From Rathayibacter sp. VKM Ac-2857 (lineage in GTDB: Bacteria > Actinomycetota > Actinomycetes > Actinomycetales > Microbacteriaceae), in the NCBI RefSeq assembly GCF_013205025.1, contig NZ_JABMLE010000001.1, forward strand, positions 682,001-746,000: a stretch of DNA of 64,000 bases, written 5' to 3'. Positions 10,684 to 17,340 of this stretch are shown piece after piece. Position numbers and translations under genes: made by a program. The notes beneath the pieces were generated by a model, which made no database searches, had not been told where the DNA came from, and worked only from the letters and a program-made list of their open reading frames with translations. Every line of letters begins with the position of its first letter. The stretch's first letter is position 1.

Positions 10684-11660
10684 GCGACTCCTCCCTCCCT
10701 CCGATCGCGGACGACGAGCTCCGCCGCGAGCTCGACCGCGTCCGCACCGAGGTCGGCCGCGCCGTCGTCGGCCAGGACGGCGCCGTCTCCGGACTGCTGA
10801 TCGCGCTGCTGGCGGGCGGGCACGTCCTGCTCGAGGGCGTCCCCGGCGTCGCCAAGACCCTGCTCGTGCGCGCGCTCTCGGTCTCGCTCGGCCTCGACAC
10901 GCGGCGCGTGCAGTTCACCCCCGATCTGATGCCCGGCGACATCACCGGCTCCCTCGTCTACGACGCCTCGACCTCGGGCTTCGCCTTCCGCGAGGGACCG
11001 GTCTTCACCAACCTGCTGCTCGCGGACGAGATCAACCGCACCCCGCCGAAGACGCAGGCCGCGCTGCTCGAGGCGATGGAGGAGCGCCAGGTCAGCGTCG
11101 ACGGCCGGACCCTCGCCCTCCCCGATCCCTTCCTGGTCGCGGCGACGCAGAACCCGGTCGAGTACGAGGGCACCTACCTGCTCCCCGAGGCGCAGCTCGA
11201 CCGCTTCCTGCTCAAGCTGGTGCTCGACGTGCCGCCGCGGGACGTCGAGGTCGAGGTGCTCGCACGCCACGCGGCGGGCTTCGACCCGCGCGACCTCGCC
11301 GCTGCCGGCGTCCACCCGGTGCTGGACGCGGGGCGCCTGCGCGCGGCGCAGGCCTCCGTCCGCCGGGTCGGTGCGGGCCCGGACGTGCTCGGCTACATCG
11401 TCGACCTCGCCCGGGCGACCCGCGAGAGCCCGAGCGTGAAGCTCGGCGTCAGCCCGCGCGGATCGACGGCGCTGCTCGCCGCGAGCCGCGCCTGGGCCTG
11501 GCTCAACGGCTACGGCTCGATCACTCCCGACCACGTGCAGGCGATGGTGCTGCCGGTGCTGCGGCACCGGATGCAGCTCCAGCCCGAGGCGGAGCTCGAG
11601 GGCGTGCGCACGGAGGCCGTCCTCGGCGGCATCCTGCAGCAGGTCCGCGTCCCGGTCTGA
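10680..11660 (+). CDS. moxR: MoxR-family AAA+ ATPase
   Basis: Cytosolic AAA+ ATPase of 326 residues. Walker A is GVPGVAKT at about residues 53-60; Walker B and sensor region read LLLADEINRTPPKTQAALLE at about 111-130, followed by MEERQVSVDG and the sensor-1 segment ATQNPVEYEGTYLLPEAQLDRF. MoxR ATPases are thought to act as chaperones that mature or insert partner proteins, usually a vWA or DUF58 protein from the same operon. It overlaps the DUF4350 gene by 4 bases and lies 3 bases before DUF58, matching the Rv3692-Rv3693 arrangement. Confidence 0.95.
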   Translation: MSDSSLPPIADDELRRELDRVRTEVGRAVVGQDGAVSGLLIALLAGGHVLLEGVPGVAKTLLVRALSVSLGLDTRRVQFTPDLMPGDITGSLVYDASTSGFAFREGPVFTNLLLADEINRTPPKTQAALLEAMEERQVSVDGRTLALPDPFLVAATQNPVEYEGTYLLPEAQLDRFLLKLVLDVPPRDVEVEVLARHAAGFDPRDLAAAGVHPVLDAGRLRAAQASVRRVGAGPDVLGYIVDLARATRESPSVKLGVSPRGSTALLAASRAWAWLNGYGSITPDHVQAMVLPVLRHRMQLQPEAELEGVRTEAVLGGILQQVRVPV

Positions 11661-11663
11661 GCC

Positions 11664-12971
11664 GTGCACCTCACCGGACGCTCCGTCCTCGTCCTCCTCG
11701 TCGGCCTCGTGCCGGTCGTCCTGCTCGGGCGCCGGGCCGAGGTCGCCTTCGCCGTGCTCGGGCTCTGGCTGCTGGTCTGGCTGATCCTGGTCGGCGTCGA
11801 CCTGGCCGTGGCCGGCTCCGCCCGCGCCGTGGTGCTGGAGCGGCGGACGCCCGACCGGGTGCGGCTCGGCGAGCGCGCGGAGGCGACGCTGCTGATCACG
11901 AACACGGGGCGGCGGCGGATCACCGGCGTCGTCCGCGACGCCTGGGAGCCCTCGGCCGGCGCCCTCTCGACCCGCTCGCCGCTGCGGCTCCCACCCGGGG
12001 AGCGCCGCGCGATCCGCACCGTGCTCGAGCCGCGCCGCCGCGGGGAGCGCCGGGCGCTGCACGCGACGATCCGCTCGAACGGGATCCTCGGGCTGGCCGG
12101 CCGGCAGGCCACGCTCGCCGCGCCCGCGGTCGTCCGGGTGCTGCCGCCGTTCCGCTCCCGCCGCCACCTGCCCTCTCGCCTCGCCCGCCTCCGCGAGCTG
12201 GAGGGCCGCACCAGCCTGATGATCCGCGGCCAGGGCACCGAGTTCGACAGCCTCCGCGAGTACGTCCGCGGCGACGACGTCCGCTCGCTGGACTGGCGTG
12301 CCACCGCGCGGCGCCGCGAGCCCGTGGTCCGCACCTGGCGCCCCGAGCGCGACCGGCGGGTGGTGATCGTGCTCGACAGCGGCCGCACCTCCGCCGCCCG
12401 GATCGAGGACGAGCCGCGCCTGGACACCGCGATCGAGGCGTCCCTGCTGCTGTCTGCGCTGGCCGCCTCGGCCGGCGACCGCGTGGACGTCCTGGCCTTC
12501 GACCGCGCCCGGCGCGCCCGCGTCCACGGCGCGACCGGCACCGAGGTGCTGAGCCGCGTCGTCGATGCGCTCGCCCCGGTGCAGCCGCAGCTGATCGAGA
12601 CCGACTGGTCGGCCGTGCCCGGGCAGGTGCGCACCCTGGTGTCGCAGCGCTCGCTCGTCGTCCTGCTGACCGCGCTCGACTCCGTGGGCGCGGCGGAGGG
12701 CCTGCTCGCCGTCCTGCCCCAGCTCACCCGGCGGCACACCGTCGTCGTCGCCTGCGCGATCGACCCGGAGCTGGCGCGGATGGCCGCCGACCGCAGCGAC
12801 CGCGGCGCGGTCTACACGGCCGCGGCCGCGGAGCGCTCGCTCGCCGACGCGGACCGGCTCGCCGCGGCCGTGCGGCGGCTCGGCGGCGACGTCGTGCTCG
12901 CCTCGCCGGAGAAGCTGCCGCCCGCCCTGGCCGACCGCTACCTCGCGCTGAAGGCCACCGGCCGGCTCTGA
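11664..12971 (+). CDS. DUF58 membrane protein with a vWA-like domain
   Basis: Presumed client or partner of the adjacent MoxR ATPase. The GTG-started protein has 435 residues, with two adjacent hydrophobic stretches at about residues 5-52, a beta-rich domain, and the DUF58 signature near 195-225 (FDSLREYVRGDDVRSLDW, then ATARRREPVVRTW). A vWA-like metal site is suggested by VIVLDSGRTSA near 237. No enzyme motif is present. It is the last gene of a five-gene coupled operon; the convergent spoIIM gene ends 28 bases away. Confidence 0.9.
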   Translation: MHLTGRSVLVLLVGLVPVVLLGRRAEVAFAVLGLWLLVWLILVGVDLAVAGSARAVVLERRTPDRVRLGERAEATLLITNTGRRRITGVVRDAWEPSAGALSTRSPLRLPPGERRAIRTVLEPRRRGERRALHATIRSNGILGLAGRQATLAAPAVVRVLPPFRSRRHLPSRLARLRELEGRTSLMIRGQGTEFDSLREYVRGDDVRSLDWRATARRREPVVRTWRPERDRRVVIVLDSGRTSAARIEDEPRLDTAIEASLLLSALAASAGDRVDVLAFDRARRARVHGATGTEVLSRVVDALAPVQPQLIETDWSAVPGQVRTLVSQRSLVVLLTALDSVGAAEGLLAVLPQLTRRHTVVVACAIDPELARMAADRSDRGAVYTAAAAERSLADADRLAAAVRRLGGDVVLASPEKLPPALADRYLALKATGRL

Positions 12972-12999
12972 CGCCGGCGCGTCGGTCCGGATCCCCCGC

Positions 13000-13995
13000 T
13001 CAGGCCTCGCTGATGCTGCGCGAGCCCGCGTCGAAGCGGCCGAGGTCGCCGGTCTCCCCCGCCCGGACGGCCCGGCGGCCGAGCACCAGGAAGTAGGCGA
13101 TGAAGCCGCCCAGCGCGAGCGCGCCGATGCCGATCTTCAGCCACCACGGCCACGGCGCCGGCGTCACGAAGCCCTCGATCACGCCCGAGACGAGCAGCAC
13201 GAAGACCAGCCCGATCGCGACGGTGAACAGGCTCCGCGCGTCCTCCGCGAGCGCCTGCCCGCGGGTGCGCGGACCCGGCGCGATCCAGGCCCAGAAGATC
13301 CGCAGGCCGGCCGCCGCGGCGACGAACACCGCCGTCAGCTCGAGCAGGCCGTGCGGGAGGATGTAGAGGAAGAAGGTGTCGCCCTCGCCGACGTGGAACA
13401 TCACGGCGACCGAGGTGCCGAGGTTCTGCGCGTTCTGCAGCAGGATGTACGGCACGTAGACGCCGACAATGCCGAAGGCGACGCACTGCGCCGCGATCCA
13501 GGCGTTGTTCGTCCAGACCTGGCCGGCGAAGGACGCCGCCGGGTTCTCGGAGTAGTAGTCGACGAAGTCCTCCTGCGCGAAGCGGCGCAGCTGCTCGTCG
13601 TCGCCGAGCGCGGCGAGCAGGCGCGGATCGCCGAGGATCCAGACCGCGAAGAGCCCGGCGACCAGCACGGTGGCGAGCGCGACCGCCAGGGTCAGCCAGC
13701 GGATCCGGTAGAGCGCGGCGGGGAGCGAGACGACCACGAAGCGGGCGACGGCGGCGAGCGGCTCCTCCCGGGTGCCGGTGAGCCTCCCTCGCGCCCGCGA
13801 GAGCGAGACGGCGAGGCGGGTGCCGACGGCGGTCGAGCCCGCGGTCGAGGAGATCGCGGCGAGATCGGCGGAGGCGGACTGGTAGCGCTCCACGAGCTCG
13901 TCGGCCTCGCCGCCGGTCAGCCGGCGCTTGCGCGCGAGCACGTCGAGGCGGGTCCACTGGGCGCTGCGCGCGGCCGAGAGAGCGTCGATGTCCAT
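13000..13995 (-). CDS. SpoIIM-family membrane protein
   Basis: Stage II sporulation protein M family, although this lineage does not form spores; members outside Bacillus have no known function. The 331 residues comprise a cytoplasmic N-terminus (MDIDALSAARSAQWTRLDVL) and several membrane segments from about residue 105 on. It keeps the family region IVGVYVPYILLQNAQNLG and FFLYILPHGLLELTAVF. The gene is divergent from an RDD gene, as in Rv3694c-Rv3695. A TATCAT -10 box ends 8 bases before the ATG, suggesting a very short or absent leader. Confidence 0.9.
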   Translation of the reverse strand: MDIDALSAARSAQWTRLDVLARKRRLTGGEADELVERYQSASADLAAISSTAGSTAVGTRLAVSLSRARGRLTGTREEPLAAVARFVVVSLPAALYRIRWLTLAVALATVLVAGLFAVWILGDPRLLAALGDDEQLRRFAQEDFVDYYSENPAASFAGQVWTNNAWIAAQCVAFGIVGVYVPYILLQNAQNLGTSVAVMFHVGEGDTFFLYILPHGLLELTAVFVAAAAGLRIFWAWIAPGPRTRGQALAEDARSLFTVAIGLVFVLLVSGVIEGFVTPAPWPWWLKIGIGALALGGFIAYFLVLGRRAVRAGETGDLGRFDAGSRSISEA

Positions 13996-14003
13996 CTGCT
14001 GAG

Positions 14004-14009
14004 ATGATA
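14004..14009 (-). promoter_or_regulatory. Candidate -10 box of the SpoIIM-family gene
   Basis: TATCAT on the minus strand, 8 bases before the ATG at 13995, in the 44-base gap between divergent genes. No clear -35 box. Confidence 0.45.
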
Positions 14010-14039
14010 GCCGGGGCCGACGACCGAGGGAGCTGCTGC

Positions 14040-14939
14040 ATGTCCGACGACCGCGACGACGCCGGCTTCGACGGTGCAGGCCTCGTGACGGGCGAGGCGA
14101 TCGCCCTCGAGATCCCCGTCACCTCGTTCGTCCTGCGGGCCGCCGGCGCGATCATCGACCTCGTCGCCGAGGTCCTGCTCGCCTTCGGCCTGTTCTACCT
14201 GGTCGCCGTGCTCGCGGGCGACGGCGGGCTCGATCCCGCCGCCTCGGCCGCCGTCGCGATCGCCGCCCTCGTGGTCTCCATCGTGCTCGTGCCCGTCGCC
14301 GTCGAGACCGCGACGCGCGGGCGCTCGCTCGGCAAGCTCGCCGTCGGCGCCCGCGTGGTCCGCGACGACGGCGGCGCGATCGGCTTCCGCCACGCACTCG
14401 TGCGCGGGCTCACCGGCGTGCTCGAGATCGTGATGACGGCGGGCGGGCTCGCCGCGGTCGTCGGACTGCTGTCGAGCCGCTCCCGCCGCCTCGGCGACGT
14501 GCTCGCCGGCACCCACAGTCAGCTCGAGCGGGTGCCGGCCGCGCCGCCGCTCGTCGTCGAGGTCCCCGCGCCGCTCGCGGGCTGGGCAGCGACCGCGGAC
14601 GTGGCTCGGCTGCCGGACAATCTCGCGCGGCGGCTGGCGCAGTTCCTCCGCCAGCGCTCGGGCATGACCGAGCCGTCGCGCTCGCAGCTCGCCGCCGCCC
14701 TCGCCCAGGAGGCCGCGCCCTTCGTCTCGCCGCTGCCGGCCGCGCCCGCCGAGGACTTCCTGCTCGCCGTGGCCGCGCTCCGCCGTCGGCGCGAGGAGCG
14801 GGCGCTGCAGCTCGTCGACCGGCACATCGCGAGGCTCGCGCCGGTGCTGGCGGACGCGCCGCGCGGCTTCCCCGTGCGCGACGAGGCGGGAGCCGGGCCG
14901 GTCGCCGAGCCCGCTCAGGCCGACGGCGGCTCGAGGTAG
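14040..14939 (+). CDS. RDD-family membrane protein
   Basis: Protein of 299 residues. The RDD domain spans about 22-160: it starts with the family's arginine-containing first helix (SFVLRAAGAIIDLVAEVLLAF) and includes the aspartate helix TRGRSLGKLAVGARVVRDDG. A long soluble C-terminal tail (about 165-299) follows. The ATG at 14040 is chosen because GAGGGA lies 9 bases upstream; an in-frame ATG at 14004 has no such site. Its 3' end overlaps the convergent DUF3499 gene by 25 bases. The RDD-SpoIIM pair belongs to the MoxR module upstream. Confidence 0.88.
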   Translation: MSDDRDDAGFDGAGLVTGEAIALEIPVTSFVLRAAGAIIDLVAEVLLAFGLFYLVAVLAGDGGLDPAASAAVAIAALVVSIVLVPVAVETATRGRSLGKLAVGARVVRDDGGAIGFRHALVRGLTGVLEIVMTAGGLAAVVGLLSSRSRRLGDVLAGTHSQLERVPAAPPLVVEVPAPLAGWAATADVARLPDNLARRLAQFLRQRSGMTEPSRSQLAAALAQEAAPFVSPLPAAPAEDFLLAVAALRRRREERALQLVDRHIARLAPVLADAPRGFPVRDEAGAGPVAEPAQADGGSR

Positions 14940-15124
14940 CGGACCGTCTCCCAGCCCCGGGGCACCAGCAGCCGGCGGTCGTGCTCGGCGCACAGGTCGT
15001 AGCCGTGCGGATCGGGCTGCGGGCTCAACGGCCCGACGGCGACGAGGGAGTCGCGGTAGTCGTAGGTCAGCGTCACGACCGCGGGGAGGCTGCACCCGGT
15101 GCGCGAGCACTGCCGTCCGTCCAT
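14915..15124 (-). CDS. DUF3499 family protein
   Basis: Short protein of 69 residues and unknown function, conserved in actinobacteria next to the zincin-family gene (Rv3258c-Rv3259). It shows a zinc-ribbon-like pattern: CSRTGC near the N-terminus and CAEH near residue 48, with a GYDLC context. The ATG at 15124 is supported by the family start MDGRQCSRTGCS and by TACTGT ending exactly 6 bases upstream, which implies a leaderless transcript. An upstream in-frame ATG at 15190 would overlap the divergent gene and is rejected. Confidence 0.85.
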   Translation of the reverse strand: MDGRQCSRTGCSLPAVVTLTYDYRDSLVAVGPLSPQPDPHGYDLCAEHDRRLLVPRGWETVRYLEPPSA

Positions 15125-15130
15125 CGCGCC

Positions 15131-15136
15131 ACAGTA
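15131..15136 (-). promoter_or_regulatory. Candidate -10 box of the DUF3499 gene
   Basis: TACTGT on the minus strand with a 6-base gap to the ATG at 15124. It is one half of a compact divergent promoter; the -10 box of the plus-strand neighbour is 19 bases away. Confidence 0.5.
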
Positions 15137-15155
15137 GCAACAGGCTCCGGGGCAA

Positions 15156-15161
15156 TAAGCT
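15156..15161 (+). promoter_or_regulatory. Candidate -10 box of the zincin-family gene
   Basis: TAAGCT with a 6-base gap to the ATG at 15168, in the 43-base divergent region. The two opposing -10 boxes must share or exclude polymerase binding. Confidence 0.5.
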
Positions 15162-15167
15162 GGTCCA

Positions 15168-15626
15168 ATGCCCCGCGCACGCCGTTCCACCGCTCGTCAG
15201 GCGAGCTCGGTGCGCGGCGGCTCGCGCGATCGGCACGGCCGCGGCATCCGCGGTGCCGTCACCGGTCCGCACCTGCCGCCGCTGCAGACCCGGGCGGACT
15301 TCTTCGAGACGACCATCGGCTCGGCCTTCGACTACCTCCGCGGCGCCTGGCCGGACGAGCTGGCCGGCATCCGCGTCGACCTCGCCTCGACGCCGGACGT
15401 CGATCCGGCGCGACTGGAGGGCACGGGCATCGCCCGCTGGCGCGTGGACCACGCGGCCCGGCGCATCACGCTCTACCGCGTGCCGATCGAGCGGCTGGCC
15501 AAGCTGCACCACCGCGACGAGTGGCACCAGCGGATGATGATCGAGAGCTACGTCTTCCGCGCCGTCGCCGAGCTGCTCGGCCGCGATCCGTGGGACATCT
15601 CCCCGGACCGCTTCCGGCACCACTGA
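15168..15626 (+). CDS. Zincin-type metallopeptidase family protein, active site apparently lost
   Basis: Member of the small metallopeptidase family that sits beside DUF3499 (Rv3259 position). It has 152 residues: a basic N-terminus of about 40, then the family core (TRADFFETTIGSAFDYL, ITLYRVPIERLAKLHH, MIESYVFRAVAELLGRDPWD). Family members with activity carry HExxH in the penultimate helix; here that stretch reads VFRAVAELLG and has no His or HExxH, so zinc-dependent peptidase activity is doubtful. The leaderless-type promoter supports the ATG at 15168. Confidence 0.8.
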   Translation: MPRARRSTARQASSVRGGSRDRHGRGIRGAVTGPHLPPLQTRADFFETTIGSAFDYLRGAWPDELAGIRVDLASTPDVDPARLEGTGIARWRVDHAARRITLYRVPIERLAKLHHRDEWHQRMMIESYVFRAVAELLGRDPWDISPDRFRHH

Positions 15627-15667
15627 CCCGGCCGGCACGGCTGACGAGACCGGCACCGCCGGCCGGG
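15627..15667. terminator. Bidirectional hairpin between convergent genes
   Basis: Perfect 10-bp inverted repeat, CCCGGCCGGC at 15627-15636 and its complement at 15658-15667. A second stem (15667-15673 with 15687-15693) follows directly and ends at the stop of the DUF5719 gene. There is no T tract, so the terminator call rests on position and stem strength. Confidence 0.4.
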
Positions 15668-15693
15668 GGCCGCTCGCTCGGCTCCGGCGGCCC

Positions 15694-17190
15694 TCAGTGC
15701 GAGTAGACGGTGACCGGCGAGGACAGCGGCCCCGGCGGCACGATCGCGTAGCCCGCGATCCGCCCGTCGCTCGCGATCGAGACCGAGGCCTGAACGGGCT
15801 GATCGCTCGTCACGACCACGGAGTCGGCGCCGAGCTCGGCGGACACCGAGGCGAACGGACCGACGTCGAGCGTGCGCGATCCCGCCTCCGACTCGAGCTG
15901 CACCGACGCCGAGGTGTCGCTGCCGTTGGTCAGGTGCAGCACGGCCCCGGGCTCGCCGGTGTTGCCGACGCCGAACGGCAGCTCGGTCGCGGTCCCGGAG
16001 ACGAACCAGGCGAAGTCGGTGCCGGCCGAGCCGGTCGACGTCGTGCGGCCGGCCGCGACGACCGGCTGGTCCGAGGTGAGCGTGACGCGGTAGGAGCCGT
16101 CCGCGAGACCGGAGAGCGGGACCTCGCCGACCCGGCCGGCGGGGACGACCACCTGGGTCGAGGTGCCGATCCCGCTCGGGTCCTCGTTCGCGACCTCGAT
16201 CGAGACGGTGCTGTCCGCCTCGCCGGGCGCGAGGATCCGCAGGACCGGGGTGCCCTCGCCGCCGGTCCCGTCGTCGCCGGCGGTATCCGCCGGAGGTGAG
16301 GCGACGGTGAAGCCGGAGACGACGGTGAGGGTCGAGGGCGCCGCCGCGGGTCCCGTGGTCTCGACGCCCTGGGGGGTCAGTCCGGAGATGGCGCTGCTCT
16401 GCACGCTCGCCGCGATCTCGCCGCCGCGCGCGGTCATCCGGACGACGGGCTGGACGACGTCCGGAGCGAGCCCGGCGAGCGGAAGGGCACGGACGGTGCC
16501 GGCGGGGACGACGATGCCGGTGGCGCCCGTCGCGGAGACGACGCCGTTCTCGCCGTAGAGGGCGAGGTCCACGGTGGCCGCGACCTCGCTGGGGTTCGCG
16601 AGGACGACCACCGATGTCCGGCCGACGTCGGTCGACCCGGCGACGAGCCAGCTGTCGGCCGAGGGCTCCGCGCAGCCGAGCGCGGAGAGGCCGGAGAGCT
16701 GCTCGGTCGCGATCGACTGGGTCGTCACTCCGCCGGGGGTCGGGTCGGACTCCGCGGGGACGTCGAGCCGGGTGACGCCGGTCCCGGGGGCGGCCACGTC
16801 GGCCTCCTCGAGGGCCGACGGGTCGCCGGTCGAGTCCCGGGGCCAGATCGAGATCCCGGAGTCCGCGAGGGCGCGGAGCTCCTCGGGGTCGCTCGCGTCG
16901 ATCAGGTCGCCCGCGCAGACCAGGGTGCTGTCGGCCGCCACCGGAGTGACGACGACGCCATCGGCGGCGACGGTCGCCAGCGGCGTCGGCAGGATCTGCG
17001 GCAGCACGACGGCGGCCGCGGCCAGAGCGAGGCCCGCGGCACCGGCGGCGCTGCGGAGCACGGTCCGGCGGTGACGGGCGGCCGAGACCGGCCGGTCACG
17101 CGACGTCGGCCGCTCCGACGACGCCGGCTTCGAGGCGCCGCGCTCGGCACGCCGCTCGGCGCGGGAGGGGCGGGACGGGGGCTGCGTCAT
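15694..17190 (-). CDS. DUF5719 membrane-anchored extracellular protein
   Basis: Protein of 498 residues and unknown function, found next to large glycosyltransferases in this family of bacteria. A basic cytoplasmic N-terminus (about 1-48) precedes one membrane segment (about 49-75, AAGAAGLALAAAAVVLPQIL). The outer part consists of repeated beta-sandwich-like stretches (DSWLVAGSTDVGRTSVVVLA; VLHLTNGSDTSASVQLES). The ATG at 17190 is chosen because AGGAGA lies 6 bases upstream. The same frame stays open to an ATG at 17340 that overlaps the upstream stop and would add a 50-residue PDSxx repeat tail; both starts are possible. Confidence 0.8.
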   Translation of the reverse strand: MTQPPSRPSRAERRAERGASKPASSERPTSRDRPVSAARHRRTVLRSAAGAAGLALAAAAVVLPQILPTPLATVAADGVVVTPVAADSTLVCAGDLIDASDPEELRALADSGISIWPRDSTGDPSALEEADVAAPGTGVTRLDVPAESDPTPGGVTTQSIATEQLSGLSALGCAEPSADSWLVAGSTDVGRTSVVVLANPSEVAATVDLALYGENGVVSATGATGIVVPAGTVRALPLAGLAPDVVQPVVRMTARGGEIAASVQSSAISGLTPQGVETTGPAAAPSTLTVVSGFTVASPPADTAGDDGTGGEGTPVLRILAPGEADSTVSIEVANEDPSGIGTSTQVVVPAGRVGEVPLSGLADGSYRVTLTSDQPVVAAGRTTSTGSAGTDFAWFVSGTATELPFGVGNTGEPGAVLHLTNGSDTSASVQLESEAGSRTLDVGPFASVSAELGADSVVVTSDQPVQASVSIASDGRIAGYAIVPPGPLSSPVTVYSH

Positions 17191-17202
17191 GCGCTTCTCC
17201 TG

Positions 17203-17340
17203 GGCGGCGGGATCAGGCGTCGCGGAATCGGGCTTCGCGGAATCGGGCTCGGAGGAATCGGGCTTCGCCGCAGCCGGCGTTGAGGGATCGGGCTGCGAGG
17301 GATCGGGCGTCACCGAATCGGGCGTCGAGGGATCAGGCAT
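17203..17340 (-). repeat. 15-base tandem repeat upstream of, or within, the DUF5719 gene
   Basis: About nine imperfect 15-base units (core GATTCCGATGCCC on the minus strand) fill the space between the GT2 gene stop and the DUF5719 ATG with a ribosome-binding site. Read in the DUF5719 frame they encode pentapeptides (PDPST, PDSVT, PDPSQ, PDSSE, PDSAK and similar) with no stop. Confidence 0.75.
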
